From NCBI RefSeq assembly GCF_029784155.1, contig NC_073692.1, positions 159,183,582 through 159,247,581 on the forward strand: a stretch of DNA of 64,000 nucleotides, in the 5' to 3' direction. Source of the DNA: Uranotaenia lowii. Its lineage: Eukaryota; Arthropoda; Insecta; Diptera; Culicidae. Below the pieces are notes generated by a model. It did not search any database, was not told the origin of the DNA, and was given only the letters and a program-made list of their open reading frames with translations. Positions 23,478-34,247 of the stretch are shown in pieces. Numbering within the stretch: position 1 is the first letter of the stretch; each line of letters begins with the position of its first letter. Position numbers and translations under genes: made by a program.

Positions 23478-25583
23478 GGGGTTTCCCAAATTTGCACAAT
23501 GTCTAAGAATTTAGGGGCTTTTTTCCAAATGGTAGGTTAGGATGTGAAGAAAAAACTTTTGTATGGGCCAACTAAAAAAAATCATTTTTAGAGGTTCCGC
23601 AAACGTGATTTTAAAAAAGTCCACTTTTAAAAGATTTGATGTTAAATAAAATATGGGTCCAAAAATTTTCACAAAATTTATAAATTTTAAAATTTTAAAA
23701 ATTTTGTTTGGATTAAAGACTACACGTAAAAAATAAAAAATTAACAAAATTTATATTTAAATTAAAAATCAGCAAGCTATTTTCCAGAAAATAAATTTTA
23801 TTTGTCCAAAAACTTTGTCAGTTGAATACCAAAATGCACCTAGCGTAAATGTTTTTTTTTTTAATATCAATGCCACCAGAAGCTGCAAATTTTTGTGCAC
23901 TTAATTTTGCTGAACAAAGAATGTTGTTTGTATCATCATGTGAAGAGATATTTACTGTTCAACCCTCATTTAAAATCAGAATTTAGGGAATTTTTAATTT
24001 TATTTATCAAATACGTAATTGTAATTACCTACTTTTACCTACTTGAAAATCAAAACACTTGCAAAAAACAACATAGATGATTTAAGGGAATTATCAAAAG
24101 TCCATTGTGAGACATTGTGTCCTGAAAAAGCATAATAAAATTGGTTTTTCAACAAATACTTTTTTTTTACAAATCGATTGCTCATTTATGTTGTTTTTTT
24201 TTAAATTCTTACTAAGACTAACATTTCATATGAAGACTGCAACAAGGTTGGACAAAACAAAAGTTATGGTGATTCAAATATCCTAAATTGGATTTTTAAT
24301 AAGGGTTGAACCGTTATTATTTCTTCTCACGATGATAAAACAACAAACTTTGTTCAGCAAAGATTAAGTGCACAAAAATGTGCAACTTTTGATTCTATTG
24401 ATATTAAAACAAAAATTGCGATAGGCATGGCCGTAGCAACGTGGCTGGGCGGGGTTGGGGGGTTAAACCCTCCTCCCCCCACATAAGGAACCAAAACAGC
24501 AAGCGAGAGATTCTACTCTACACTCCAAATTTTAAATTTAGAATGAACCAAATTATGATAATAGATTAAAGTTAATCAAAAGTAACAATCTAGACTAAAA
24601 ACTAATTCAAAAACCTCAAAACCAAAACCCAAGTCCAAAATTTGGCTACACTTTTTAAAAATTTTCTCAATTTTTCATAGAAATTCAGGTCTGAATATTG
24701 AATTTTGAATCAAATCAAGCCCATTTCGGATTTTCTGATACCATAATTCCCATAACCAAAAGTGTATTTATCGTACAGTTTTTTTTAAATTTTAGATTCT
24801 GTATTCAGTTCAGGATTTTTTATTTTTATCTCGAATAATCATAAAAAATTAGAAATAAAACGCTGCTTTGAAATCCTGGTTCAAATTTGGTTTAACATTT
24901 CATGTCAAATTTGAATCATGATTTTCGGGATGATATGCATTTTCAATATTTTGATAATAGTTTTCTGAGTATGAAAAAAAAAAAGAAATTTTGTTTAATA
25001 TTCAAGTTCGGAATTCTTGACGTAAACTTGAAAGTAAACTTTCAAGTGCATAAAAATGAATAACCATATAGCTACAAACATATATTTTTTATTTTTTTTT
25101 GTTTTCGTGCATTGTTGGGCAAAAAAACATAGATAAAAATCAGTCACATCACCCCAACCCAGTCAAATCCACCCCCCTCATGAGGCGGTTCTTCCTACGG
25201 CCCTGGTGCTAGGTATATTTTGGTGTCAGTTGCATACAAAATGATTGGACAAAACATTTTTTTTTTCTGGAAAATAGCTTGATGATTTTCATTTTTGATG
25301 CAAATTTGGTTCATTTTTTTTTTTCATGTGTAATATTTAATCTAAACAAAATTAAAAGGAATAGAAAATGGAAAATTTTTTTTTAAGATTTTGAACCAAG
25401 AATTCATTCAAAATAAAACTTTTGATAAGTGAATTTTTTTTTTAAGATCGCGTTTGCGGAACCTCTAAATATGATATTTTTTTTAGTTGGCCTTATACAA
25501 AATTTCGTTCTCCACATTTTAATCTACCATTTGGAGGGTAAGCCCCATATTTCCAAATATTAGGCAATTTTGGGATACCCTCA
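23478..25583. mobile_element. Foldback element with arms of about 500 bp
   Basis: The left arm (23478-23975) is matched in reverse complement by the right arm (24290-24425 plus 25206-25583). Shared blocks include AGAGGTTCCGCAAACG, AAGCTATTTTCCAGAAAA, TTTGTGCACTTAAT and GCTGAACAAAG. The outer ends are GGGGTTTCCCAAA and GGATACCCTC. About 315 bp separates the arms. No transposase is present. The right arm is split by a later insertion (24426-25205). The target duplication is unclear. Confidence 0.75.
24426..25205. mobile_element. hAT-like non-autonomous element nested in the foldback arm
   Basis: Ends CATGGCCGTAGCAACG and CTTCCTACGGCCCTG form a short imperfect inverted repeat. The flanks GCGATAGG (24418-24425) and GTGCTAGG (25206-25213) match at 6 of 8 positions, the size of a hAT target duplication. 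The other foldback arm supplies the uninterrupted sequence and confirms the insertion. The element is 780 bp with no transposase. Confidence 0.6.
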
Positions 25584-25794
25584 TATAAACATAAGAAATC
25601 TTACATATCGACAAAAAGGTATGTTGTTAGAGCTTAAAACATAATTATGTTCTTACTTGCATTGTAGGCTCATTAGTTATCTTACAGAAATGATAAAAAA
25701 CGAAGAGTTATCTCAAATGCTTAGGTTTTAAGCGAACACAAACGTATACAAGATATCAATGATACTTGATGTTTCCTCGAAGAGATTTCTTTTT

Positions 25795-25965
25795 TTTTAC
25801 TCTAAGCGTACATCTTTCGAGAATATGATGGCTAGCATCTTACAAACGCTAAAACCACCAACCCACAGAAAGAGTACTATGTATGCCATGACCGGGGTTT
25901 GATCTCATGCTTGCTGGCTTAGAAGACTTGAAGGCTATCCTCTACGCCACGGGCTACGGTCTCAT
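25795..25965 (-). mobile_element. tRNA-derived SINE, copy 2
   Basis: Minus-strand copy with a B-box-like block (about 25891-25906) and an A-box-like block (about 25933-25950). The tail continues leftwards with AGCATCTTACAAACGCTAA, which recurs near copy 3. Ends are approximate. Confidence 0.7.
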
Positions 25966-26062
25966 TCTACATTTACAAACATAATCTGGCAAATATCTAA
26001 ACCCCAGAGATCCTACAAATTACACTTAAAACTATGTTGTGTCTATCAAATTCAACGCAATT

Positions 26063-27164
26063 CCCAGTGAACATTTTGGTCTGTATATTTCAGTTGTTTC
26101 TGCGATATGCACACTTTTGTACAATCTGAAAAAGTTGTATAGAATATTCTATATGAGCCTGTACGTACCAAAGTGGAGGCAATATATGGACCGAATTTTG
26201 CTTACCTTGAAAATATAAAACTTTGTATTGCGTTTTCAACAATTTTATAGCAATTTTGCTTTGCATAAAATCTTAGGATTGTACAACTTACAAATTTCTA
26301 TTGCCTGCCCTACAATTTGATTACAATTTCCTTTTGCAGGTAGCCTGAGGTTTGTACAACTTTCTTCGCCATTTAATACAATTTATTGTTACTGTATCCC
26401 AAAGCAATTATATTTTTCCTTTATTATGATTTAACTATGAACCGCCATGAACAATAATACAATAGAATTTCATGTTACTGCGAAAAAAAATTGAACCATA
26501 AACAACTTTATGTGTCTCTTTTTCCTCAGTCTCGAACTCACAATGTTCCGATCTCTGTTCTGCGATACTTCCTCGGCGCCATTTCATATTGATACAAACA
26601 AGCCAATTCGTTCATGTACAGTTGAGAGTTCCGTTTTAAAATCAGTTGATCGTATAAAGTACCACTGACTGCAACATTTCGGACTCCAAATCTATTTATA
26701 GATGCCGTTTTTTGATATACAACTTTAACCTATCTCATTGACAATTCGATTACAATCAATAATTGTATTCAGCGCAGTGCGATCTTAGCTAGCTATTTAC
26801 TGTACTGTTAAACAATTCGACAATCTGCAGATTGTTTAAATTCCATAATACGATGTTCCAACAATTACTGTACGACATTTCATGGAAATAATATGTCATC
26901 ATAGATCGCAAGCATGAAAGATTGCTTAATTGTACAGTGGGATTAAATATTGAGCTTTACACAATTCTACTGCGATTAAAAACAACTTTATTGATCTTTC
27001 TGTACGATTAACAAAATGTTATCGTTTGTAATGAACTATACAAACCATAAACGATAAAATATAACTTGGTTTAGCTACAACATGATGTTTATACAATTCC
27101 AATCTAAACTGGATGCTTAAACAATCTACAATGAACACTGCTTTACGATTTCTGGTTATCTGGG
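26063..27164. mobile_element. Possible non-coding inverted-repeat element
   Basis: CCCAGTGAACATTTTGG at the left and ATTTCTGGTTATCTGGG at the right give a weak inverted terminus, with TT on both sides. The interior is rich in ACAATT and GTACAATT words on both strands, unlike its flanks. No coding content. Tentative. Confidence 0.35.
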
Positions 27165-27420
27165 TTGTTGCTCAGTATATTAAACAGCCTATCATTTCCA
27201 TAGATATTCAATCCGTAATTGGAGCAATCTTGTCCTATTCCTGCTGCTTGTAATACGATATTGAGCAAATAAAAAAAGCCTACTTCAACCGCTCAACCTT
27301 GTTAAACACAACAGCAACAACTTACTTATAAGCCCTTAGCTATTTTGACTGCTTTGAACTGAAACGAAAACAAATAATTATCCCAACAAATTGGGCTGCT
27401 TAAGGAATGTAGGTTTAACG

Positions 27421-27480
27421 TTGTATCCTAGCCTATACCTCGTTTGTCCCTTGTATCCTAGCCTATACCTCGTTTGTCCC
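27421..27480 (+). repeat. Two perfect 30-bp tandem repeats abutting the 5' LTR
   Basis: The units 27421-27450 and 27451-27480 are identical (start TTGTATCCTAGCC, end CGTTTGTCCC). They stop one base before the LTR. No copy is seen at the 3' side of the element. Confidence 0.9.
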
Positions 27481-27481
27481 T

Positions 27482-28009
27482 TTTTCGTGAACACGAAATT
27501 GAGTGAGGTGGCGCTATCTGAGTGTGAAGTCCAGCTGGAATTTGATGTTTGGCCGATGAGGCCTGCTGTCAAAGTTTGCGGTAGCAGTTACTAAAAGGGA
27601 CTAAGACAGTGATAATACTACGAAGAGCAGTTTCCGCCAGGGCTTTTATAAAAGGCCCTTCCGAAAAAACGTGATAGCTTTTTCTCGTGCTGGCAGTCGA
27701 AAGATAAACAACAAAGTGTAAATATGAAAAGATTGAGAGCAAAATTAATGTAAAGTTTTAGTTAAGATTGTAAATAGTAGAATTAGAATAAATGTTTGTT
27801 CGTTACGGATTAAGTGAAAAGTTACGCAGTGAATAAATTTAAGTGAACTTACCTGTGATCGTCGAAATTACTTACCTGAACAATAAACAGATTGGAATAC
27901 CTCCCGAAGACTTACCTGTTGAAATTCTTACTGGAACCCTGGATCCTGGAAATTCTGGTGACGAATCGTAACCATTCCGAAGTGCTGAAAAAGTAAAGGT
28001 ACTTAACTA
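27482..28009 (+). repeat. 5' LTR of the intact BEL/Pao element
   Basis: About 528 bp, matching 34248-34774. It opens with TT where the 3' LTR opens with TG, and ends CTTAACTA. It has a TATA box at 27647-27653 (TATAAAA) and several AATAAA signals in the second half. It supplies the promoter. Confidence 0.9.
27647..27653 (+). promoter_or_regulatory. TATA box in the 5' LTR
   Basis: TATAAAA, in a small hairpin context (AAGGGCC and GGCCCTT-like bases around it). Its counterpart in the 3' LTR is at 34413-34419. It probably directs the genomic transcript. Confidence 0.55.
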
Positions 28010-28011
28010 TA

Positions 28012-28029
28012 TGGTCCTTCGAACCGGAT
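28012..28029 (+). other. Primer binding site matching tRNA-Tyr 3' end
   Basis: TGGTCCTTCGAACCGGAT is the complement of a tRNA 3' end reading ATCCGGTTCGAAGGACCA. The acceptor segment TCGAAGGA plus CCA is that of animal tRNA-Tyr (established knowledge). It starts two bases after the LTR end, as expected for reverse transcription priming. Confidence 0.75.
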
Positions 28030-28248
28030 GCCCGTCGAACTCCGAGCGTCCGGAACCTTATCGATATCGCAAGAAGTCCTGCTTTTCATCACGTCGTCGA
28101 ATTGAGGTTATCCTGCTACAACTTGTTCCTGAAAATAAAACTTTACAAGGCATAGAAATTGCCTTTGCAAGGTAATTATATTTCCAATAACTTTATTGTG
28201 TGACGTTTTGTGCTCCGCTGGGAAAACTTTTCCAGATTTCCGCGCACG

Positions 28249-31200
28249 ATGGCATCAGAGCGCCGAATCAAGTCGCTCAAGCTTCGACTACGCAGCATTG
28301 AGACATCCTTCAACCTCATAAGGGTGTTTGTCGACCATTATCAAGAGGACACCCAGTCGATGGAAGTTCCCGTCCGGCTGGAGAACCTTGGAGTCCTTTG
28401 GGCGGACTTCGGTAAAACCCAGGCCGAACTAGAGGCGGCCGATGTAGAGGATCCGACTGTCATCGAGCTGCAACTAAAACAACGGGCACAATTTGAGACG
28501 GAATATTACCGGGTTAAAGGTTTTCTTCTGTCCGTCAATAAAAATTCAGCGTCACCGTACTCTCAATCATCTCAGTCAAGTGTGCACTTCCCTACTTCTT
28601 CTCAGATTCGTCTGCCTGATGTGAAGCTCCCAGTGTTTAATGGCACGCTAGAAAATTGGTTAAATTTCCACGATCTTTTCATCTCGTTAGTGCATTCCTC
28701 CAGTGAGTTATCAAACATTCAGAAATTCTATTACTTACGATCGTCGTTAACTGGAGATGCACTGAAACTGATTCAGACAATTACTATAAGCGCCAACAAT
28801 TACCCTGTTGCCTGGAATTTATTGATAGACCATTTTCAAAATCCGTCACGCCTGAAACAAGCGTACGTCGATTCACTTTTCGAATTTGTGCCGTTAAGAA
28901 AAGAGTCCGCATCCGATCTACATTCACTGGTTGAGAGATTCGAGGCCAATGTTCGCATTCTGAAGCAGTTGGGGGAAAAAACGGAGTTTTGGGACGTTCT
29001 GTTGATTCGCATGTTAAGTATTCGCCTCGATCCAACAACACGGAGAGATTGGGAGGAATTCTCAACGAACCATGAAGCCATCACCTTCCCAGATCTAGTT
29101 AGTTTTCTCCAACGACGAGTCACCGTTCTTCAAAGCGTAGGCAATGTGCACCTAGACACTTCATCCATTCCGGCTTCAAAGAAACCTGGCCCTCGATCAA
29201 CTATCATCAGCAATGGTGCTACTCAGTTCTCGTCCCGTCAATGCTATGCCTGCTCGGAACATCACCCCTTATACCAATGCCCTACATTCTCCAAGATGAC
29301 CATCGAAGACAAGGACAAGCTCGTACGACGTCAACAACTCTGTCGGAATTGTTTGCGAAAGGGTCATCAATCAAGAACCTGCCAATCAAAAAGTTCCTGC
29401 CGTAAATGTCGAGGTCGTCATCATAGCCAACTGTGCAGTCAGGACACTGCTCAGGCCGAAGTCAACAAACCGAAAGCTGAGGTGACTGTTCCTAGAGATC
29501 CCAATCATGTCGTCGGAGAATGTTCATCGTTATCAGCAGCAGTCGGAACTCCCCTCAAGAAGGGCCACCTCAAAAGGGTGCTCCTTGCAACGGCCGTGAT
29601 CCAGCTCATCGATGATCAAGGTACCACTCATCTAGCACGAGCGCTTCTCGATTCGGGTAGTGAATGCAGCTTCATTACCGAAGCGTTGTCTCAGCGACTA
29701 AAGTCTCGTCGAACCAAAGTGAATTTATCCATTTCTGGGATCGGCCAATCATCCACCCACGCTAGATGCAAACTTCGCACCACCATACTTTCCCGTGTCA
29801 CCACCTTCTCGACCATCGTAGAGCTGTTAGTATTGCCTAAACTCACCCTAAATTTGCCATCTGCCTCACTAGACATCTCGCAATGGAATCTACCGCATGA
29901 AATAAAGCTAGCTGACCCTAATTTCTACCAAGCCAATCCAATCGACGTCGTCCTAGGTGCAGAAATCTTTTTCGACTTGTTCAAGCCTTCGGGAAGAATC
30001 CCTCTTGGTGATTCACTGCCTGTTCTTGTCAACTCCGCTCTTGGATGGGTAGTTTCGGGAAAGGTCACAAACTTCAACGCGGTCAGCCCTGTGGTATCCA
30101 ACCTTGCAACCGTAGCAGAGGTTTATCAGCTCATGCAGCGATTCTGGACCATCGAAGAAGAAGATTCAGCCCCTTGTGTGTCGGTGGAAGAAGCAGCCTG
30201 CGAGCAACACTTTGTTCGAACCGTCCAACGTAATCCAGAAGGTCGCTACGTAGTGCGACTGCCCCTCAAAGAATCCGTATCCAGCATTGGCGACAATCGT
30301 AACATTGCTCTACGTCGATTCCACATGATAGAATCTCGCTTGAAACGAGACAAGGATCTACGAGCTGAGTATCAGGATTTCATGACACAATACGCCGCCC
30401 TCGGTCACATGCAACGAGTAGACCATACTTCTCATTCCATCCCGCAGTACTACCTCCCCCATCACGCAGTTATTCGAGAAGAAAGTTCTACGACAAAAGT
30501 GCGAGTTGTCTTTGACGCCTCCTGCAAATCGGTGACTGGGAAATCGTTGAACGACGTACTCATGGTTGGCGCAGTCATCCAAGACGACCTGCGAGCCATT
30601 ATCTTACGAACTCGAATCAATGCCATTTTGCTTATTGCCGACATCAAACAGATGTATCGGCAGATCCTGGTAGACGAACGTGATACGCCTCTTCAACGAA
30701 TCCTCTGGCGAAACTCACCCGACGAACCCATCAGCACTTTTGAATTGAGAACTGTGACGTACGGTACTGCTAGCGCACCTTTTCTAGCTACTAGGACACT
30801 ACAACAACTGGCAGACGATGAAATGGCGGATTTTCCAGTGGGTGCAGCAGTTCTCAAAAGAGATGTCTATGTCGACGACCTAGTGACCAGCGGCAAGACT
30901 CCCGCAGAGCTGATAGAAGTGCGGAATCAACTCGATCAGATGTGCAGGCGTGGAGGTTTCGAGTTTCGCAAATTCGCGTCAAATATGGAAGCTGTTTTGG
31001 AGGGCATACCTTCCGAAAGACGGGCGCTGCAGTCTTCAGTTGAGCTGGCTGCTGAGCAGTGCATCAAGACCTTGGGATTGCACTGGGAGCCAGCTTCGGA
31101 CCACTTTCGATTCCAAATAAATCTACCCAAACAATCGCAATCCACTCAAATCAGCAAGAGATTGGCCCTTTCTCAGATCGCGCAGCTATTCGATCCTTTA

Positions 31201-33522
31201 GGCTTGGTTGGACCAGTCATCGTCACAGCAAAGGTGTTTATGCAGACTCTATGGAGCCTCAAAGCCGACGACGGCAAGGCGTGGGGATGGGATCAACCAT
31301 TGCCACCTTCTCTAGCTACATACTGGCAAGACTACTACTCGCAGCTGCCACTTCTGGAGCAGCTTCGAATTCCTCGCTGTATCGTGCTGCCACATTTCGA
31401 TTCAATCCAACTGCATCTGTTCTCTGACGCTTCGGAACAGGCCTATGGGGCTTGTGCATATTTTCGATCAACGGACCCCTCTGGTGCTGTTTCAGTCGGC
31501 CTGGTTACTGCCAAATCGAAGGTGGCTCCACTGAAAAGGCGCAGCATTCCTCGGCTTGAACTTTGCGGAGCACTCGAAGCCGCCCAGCTATACCAAAAAA
31601 TCTCCTCAGCCTTCGGTCGGAAATTTCAAACGTTTTTCTGGGTCGATTCAACAACGGTGCTTGCTTGGCTAAAGGCGAGTCCATCAGTTTGGACAACATT
31701 TGTCGCTAACCGGGTCTCCAAGATCCAACTTGCGACGGACGGTACCACCTGGAGTCACGTATCTGGTCAACAAAATCCAGCCGACCATCTCTCGAGAGGC
31801 ATCGACGCAAAAACATTGATTTCCTGCAGACTCTGGTGGCAAGGACCTGATTGGCTGCGCTCAGATCAATTTGTGGAGCAAACATCACCATCATCTTCGT
31901 TTGAAACTCAGCTGGAGTTTCGAGCATCTAAACCCGCTGGACTTATGACCACCACCACAACAACATTCCTGGATTCCTACATTGAACGGTTTTCGAAGTT
32001 TCAAACAATGCTGCGCGTGACAGCCTTCTGCATTCGATTTTGCCACAACGCTCGAAACAAGGAACCGAATCGACGGCTCCATGCTTTCCTATCGACCACA
32101 GAACTCCGGAAAGCCGAAACAGTTCTCATCCGTTGGGTGCAAGCTCAGGAATTTCCTGACTATGTTGCAGCACTTCGAGCGTCCAAGCCAGCGCCCGCTA
32201 AATCAAGACTTCGTTGGTTCACTCCTTTCTTGGATTCGGAACAGGTGATGCGGGTAGGAGGAAGAATCGACCGATCGCCGCTGAACTATGATAACAAGCA
32301 TCAAATCTTACTTCCGTACCATCATCGTTTCTCTTCGCTACTGGTTGAGTGTTACCATGAAAGACATTTGCATGCCGCTCCACAACTACTCATGGGATTA
32401 CTCCGTTTAAGGTACTGGATCATAGGGGCCAGAAGTTTGGCCAAATCCATCGTCCACCGCTGCATAATTTGCGTCCGAGCTCGCCCTAAATTGGTGGAAC
32501 AATTTATGGCAGAGCTCCCGAAGGAACGCATTGTCGCCACCCGTCCTTTCACTGTTACGGGAGTTGATTATTGGGGTCCTATTCTGCTGAAACCGCCGCA
32601 TCGCAGATCCGCTCCAATCAAAGCATTCGTAGCGGTGTTCATTTGCTTCAGCACCAAGGCTGTGCACATCGAATTGGTTTTCGATCTTACCACAGCCAAA
32701 TTTATTCAGGCCTTGCGACGCTTTGTCGCTCGTCGTGGCCCGCCTTCCGACATCCATAGCGATAATGGCCGAAATTTTCTAGGCGCTAAGAACGAGCTTC
32801 TCCGACTCCTCCGCAATCCAGAGCACACCAAAAAGCTGGGAATCGAATGTTCGGATTGCAACATACGTTGGCACTTCAATCCGCCAAGAGCATCCCATTT
32901 CGGTGGATTGTGGGAATCCGCTATTAATTCCGCTCAAAAGCACTTCATCCGAGTTGTCCGTGATCGTCCGCTGGCCTACGACGATATGCACACTCTCCTG
33001 TGCCAAATAGAAAGCTGCCTAAATTCCCGCCCACTCGTTGCATTGAGTGACGATCCGACCGACTACGAGCCTCTTACGCCTGGACACTTCCTAGTCGGCA
33101 CCTCCTTGAAAGCTGTACCAGACGACGATCTTTCCGAAGTGCAGATACATTCCCTGAAGAAGTGGCAACAGACGCAGAAACTATTCCAGGATGTTTGGCG
33201 ACGCTGGCACCTGGAATATTTAACAACTTTATCACCAAGGTCAAAATGGATCAACTCACCTGTAACGATAAAGGAGAATCAGCTGGTCCTACTCAAGGAA
33301 GAAGGCATTCCACCCATTCGCTGGCCAACCGCAAGAATCAGTAAGATTCATCCCGGCGAAGACGGAATCACCAGAGTGGTCACTCTTCAAACTCCCAAAG
33401 GGTCCTGCACTCGACCGGTGGCGAAAATTTGTTTGTTGCCGATTGCACCACCACCGGAGGAATCAACTATCACCGCCGGCGCTGAGCAACCAACAGCAAA
33501 CATAATTTGGAAGAAATGCTAA
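28249..33522 (+). CDS. BEL/Pao Gag-Pol polyprotein, intact frame
   Basis: One uninterrupted frame of 1757 codons. I chose the ATG at 28249 because the frame upstream of it has no ATG. Gag: coiled N-terminus and a DUF1759-type domain (about residues 105-285), then CCHC-type zinc knuckles (C332 to about C400). Protease: LDSGS with catalytic D468. Reverse transcriptase: ADIKQMYRQ (D798) and active site YVDD (874-877). RNase H: SDASEQAYG (D1060) with later E and D motifs (RLELCGALE, WVDSTTVLAWL). Integrase: an HHCC zinc-binding region (about 1370-1412) and catalytic D1440, D1505 and E1556 in VDYWGP, HSDNGRNF and FGGLWES. C-terminus: DUF5641-like (about 1640-1735). All catalytic residues are present, so the protein may be functional. 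The family copies itself through an RNA intermediate in cytoplasmic particles. Confidence 0.95.
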   Translation: MASERRIKSLKLRLRSIETSFNLIRVFVDHYQEDTQSMEVPVRLENLGVLWADFGKTQAELEAADVEDPTVIELQLKQRAQFETEYYRVKGFLLSVNKNSASPYSQSSQSSVHFPTSSQIRLPDVKLPVFNGTLENWLNFHDLFISLVHSSSELSNIQKFYYLRSSLTGDALKLIQTITISANNYPVAWNLLIDHFQNPSRLKQAYVDSLFEFVPLRKESASDLHSLVERFEANVRILKQLGEKTEFWDVLLIRMLSIRLDPTTRRDWEEFSTNHEAITFPDLVSFLQRRVTVLQSVGNVHLDTSSIPASKKPGPRSTIISNGATQFSSRQCYACSEHHPLYQCPTFSKMTIEDKDKLVRRQQLCRNCLRKGHQSRTCQSKSSCRKCRGRHHSQLCSQDTAQAEVNKPKAEVTVPRDPNHVVGECSSLSAAVGTPLKKGHLKRVLLATAVIQLIDDQGTTHLARALLDSGSECSFITEALSQRLKSRRTKVNLSISGIGQSSTHARCKLRTTILSRVTTFSTIVELLVLPKLTLNLPSASLDISQWNLPHEIKLADPNFYQANPIDVVLGAEIFFDLFKPSGRIPLGDSLPVLVNSALGWVVSGKVTNFNAVSPVVSNLATVAEVYQLMQRFWTIEEEDSAPCVSVEEAACEQHFVRTVQRNPEGRYVVRLPLKESVSSIGDNRNIALRRFHMIESRLKRDKDLRAEYQDFMTQYAALGHMQRVDHTSHSIPQYYLPHHAVIREESSTTKVRVVFDASCKSVTGKSLNDVLMVGAVIQDDLRAIILRTRINAILLIADIKQMYRQILVDERDTPLQRILWRNSPDEPISTFELRTVTYGTASAPFLATRTLQQLADDEMADFPVGAAVLKRDVYVDDLVTSGKTPAELIEVRNQLDQMCRRGGFEFRKFASNMEAVLEGIPSERRALQSSVELAAEQCIKTLGLHWEPASDHFRFQINLPKQSQSTQISKRLALSQIAQLFDPLGLVGPVIVTAKVFMQTLWSLKADDGKAWGWDQPLPPSLATYWQDYYSQLPLLEQLRIPRCIVLPHFDSIQLHLFSDASEQAYGACAYFRSTDPSGAVSVGLVTAKSKVAPLKRRSIPRLELCGALEAAQLYQKISSAFGRKFQTFFWVDSTTVLAWLKASPSVWTTFVANRVSKIQLATDGTTWSHVSGQQNPADHLSRGIDAKTLISCRLWWQGPDWLRSDQFVEQTSPSSSFETQLEFRASKPAGLMTTTTTTFLDSYIERFSKFQTMLRVTAFCIRFCHNARNKEPNRRLHAFLSTTELRKAETVLIRWVQAQEFPDYVAALRASKPAPAKSRLRWFTPFLDSEQVMRVGGRIDRSPLNYDNKHQILLPYHHRFSSLLVECYHERHLHAAPQLLMGLLRLRYWIIGARSLAKSIVHRCIICVRARPKLVEQFMAELPKERIVATRPFTVTGVDYWGPILLKPPHRRSAPIKAFVAVFICFSTKAVHIELVFDLTTAKFIQALRRFVARRGPPSDIHSDNGRNFLGAKNELLRLLRNPEHTKKLGIECSDCNIRWHFNPPRASHFGGLWESAINSAQKHFIRVVRDRPLAYDDMHTLLCQIESCLNSRPLVALSDDPTDYEPLTPGHFLVGTSLKAVPDDDLSEVQIHSLKKWQQTQKLFQDVWRRWHLEYLTTLSPRSKWINSPVTIKENQLVLLKEEGIPPIRWPTARISKIHPGEDGITRVVTLQTPKGSCTRPVAKICLLPIAPPPEESTITAGAEQPTANIIWKKC

Positions 33523-33556
33523 AATTGGATTCCTGTTCCAGCTGAAATGTACTTTT

Positions 33557-33662
33557 CAAGGCACATTTTAGTTTGGACCAGGTGAGTACCTGTCCAACCT
33601 TTTTATTTTCACCGAAAAGCGCTACCGGATCTATAATTGCAGACACATCAGCACCAGAACAA
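33557..33662 (+). other. Intron-like module, copy 1, in BEL/Pao 3' region
   Basis: Contains GTGAGT at 33582 and TTGCAG ending at 33642, defining a 61-nt candidate intron, a normal size for short insect introns. It is alignable along its length with 33997-34100. Splicing is inference. Confidence 0.5.
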
Positions 33663-33772
33663 TCCACAGCAACGAAAGCGAAGTTCCACTTTATTCCACT
33701 GCACCAGCTTCTCTGATTGCTACTAACTGCACTTTACACTATGCGAGGCGCAGTGTGGTTGCATCACTAATT

Positions 33773-33897
33773 CCATATTCGTTTTCATCTGGTGGAAAGA
33801 TGGTTGTGCACCAACTGCTGTCATCTTCATATAAAAAAAACGCTTTGACAGCACTTGGTGCACTACCGGTGCACCACCAGGATGAAAACGAATATGG
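33773..33897. repeat. Inverted repeat (hairpin) between the two intron-like modules
   Basis: Left arm 33773-33795 (CCATATTCGTTTTCATC...) pairs with right arm 33874-33897 (...GATGAAAACGAATATGG) with one unpaired base. Inside, TTGTGCACCAA and TTGGTGCAC can pair as well. It may be an RNA structure of the transcript or a small inserted element. Confidence 0.65.
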
Positions 33898-33996
33898 CAT
33901 AAAACTAATTTGTTGACGAGTTCCACTGAGAGGATCAACACCAATCGCTCCAGTACCGCATCACTTTTCCTAAACCTGGCACTTTCCCACACGATA

Positions 33997-34100
33997 CAAG
34001 GCACAATTAAATTTGGACTAGGTGAGTTCCTGTCCAAAGCATATAATTTCTTTAAAACGGTGCTACCGGGTTTTAATTTTGCAGGCACTTCAGAACAAAA
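33997..34100 (+). other. Intron-like module, copy 2
   Basis: Diverged copy of 33557-33662. GTGAGT at 34022 and TTGCAG ending at 34084 give a 63-nt candidate intron. Interior bases differ in many places while both splice-like signals are identical to copy 1. Confidence 0.5.
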
Positions 34101-34247
34101 TTTTCTTGGCGCATCACGGACTACGATTCGAGACGACGGCAGAAAGTAAACAAACAACATCTACACGCTCCGAGGAAAAACCACAGTTCTACAGTGATTT
34201 CTACGCGATGGATGCTGTCAGAAACAGTGTTTCTGAAGGGGCCAGTA

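Noticed and set aside
28784..33667. Many open frames of 60-120 codons on the other frames of the BEL coding region
   Set aside because: They overlap the 1757-codon Gag-Pol frame and are its shadows.
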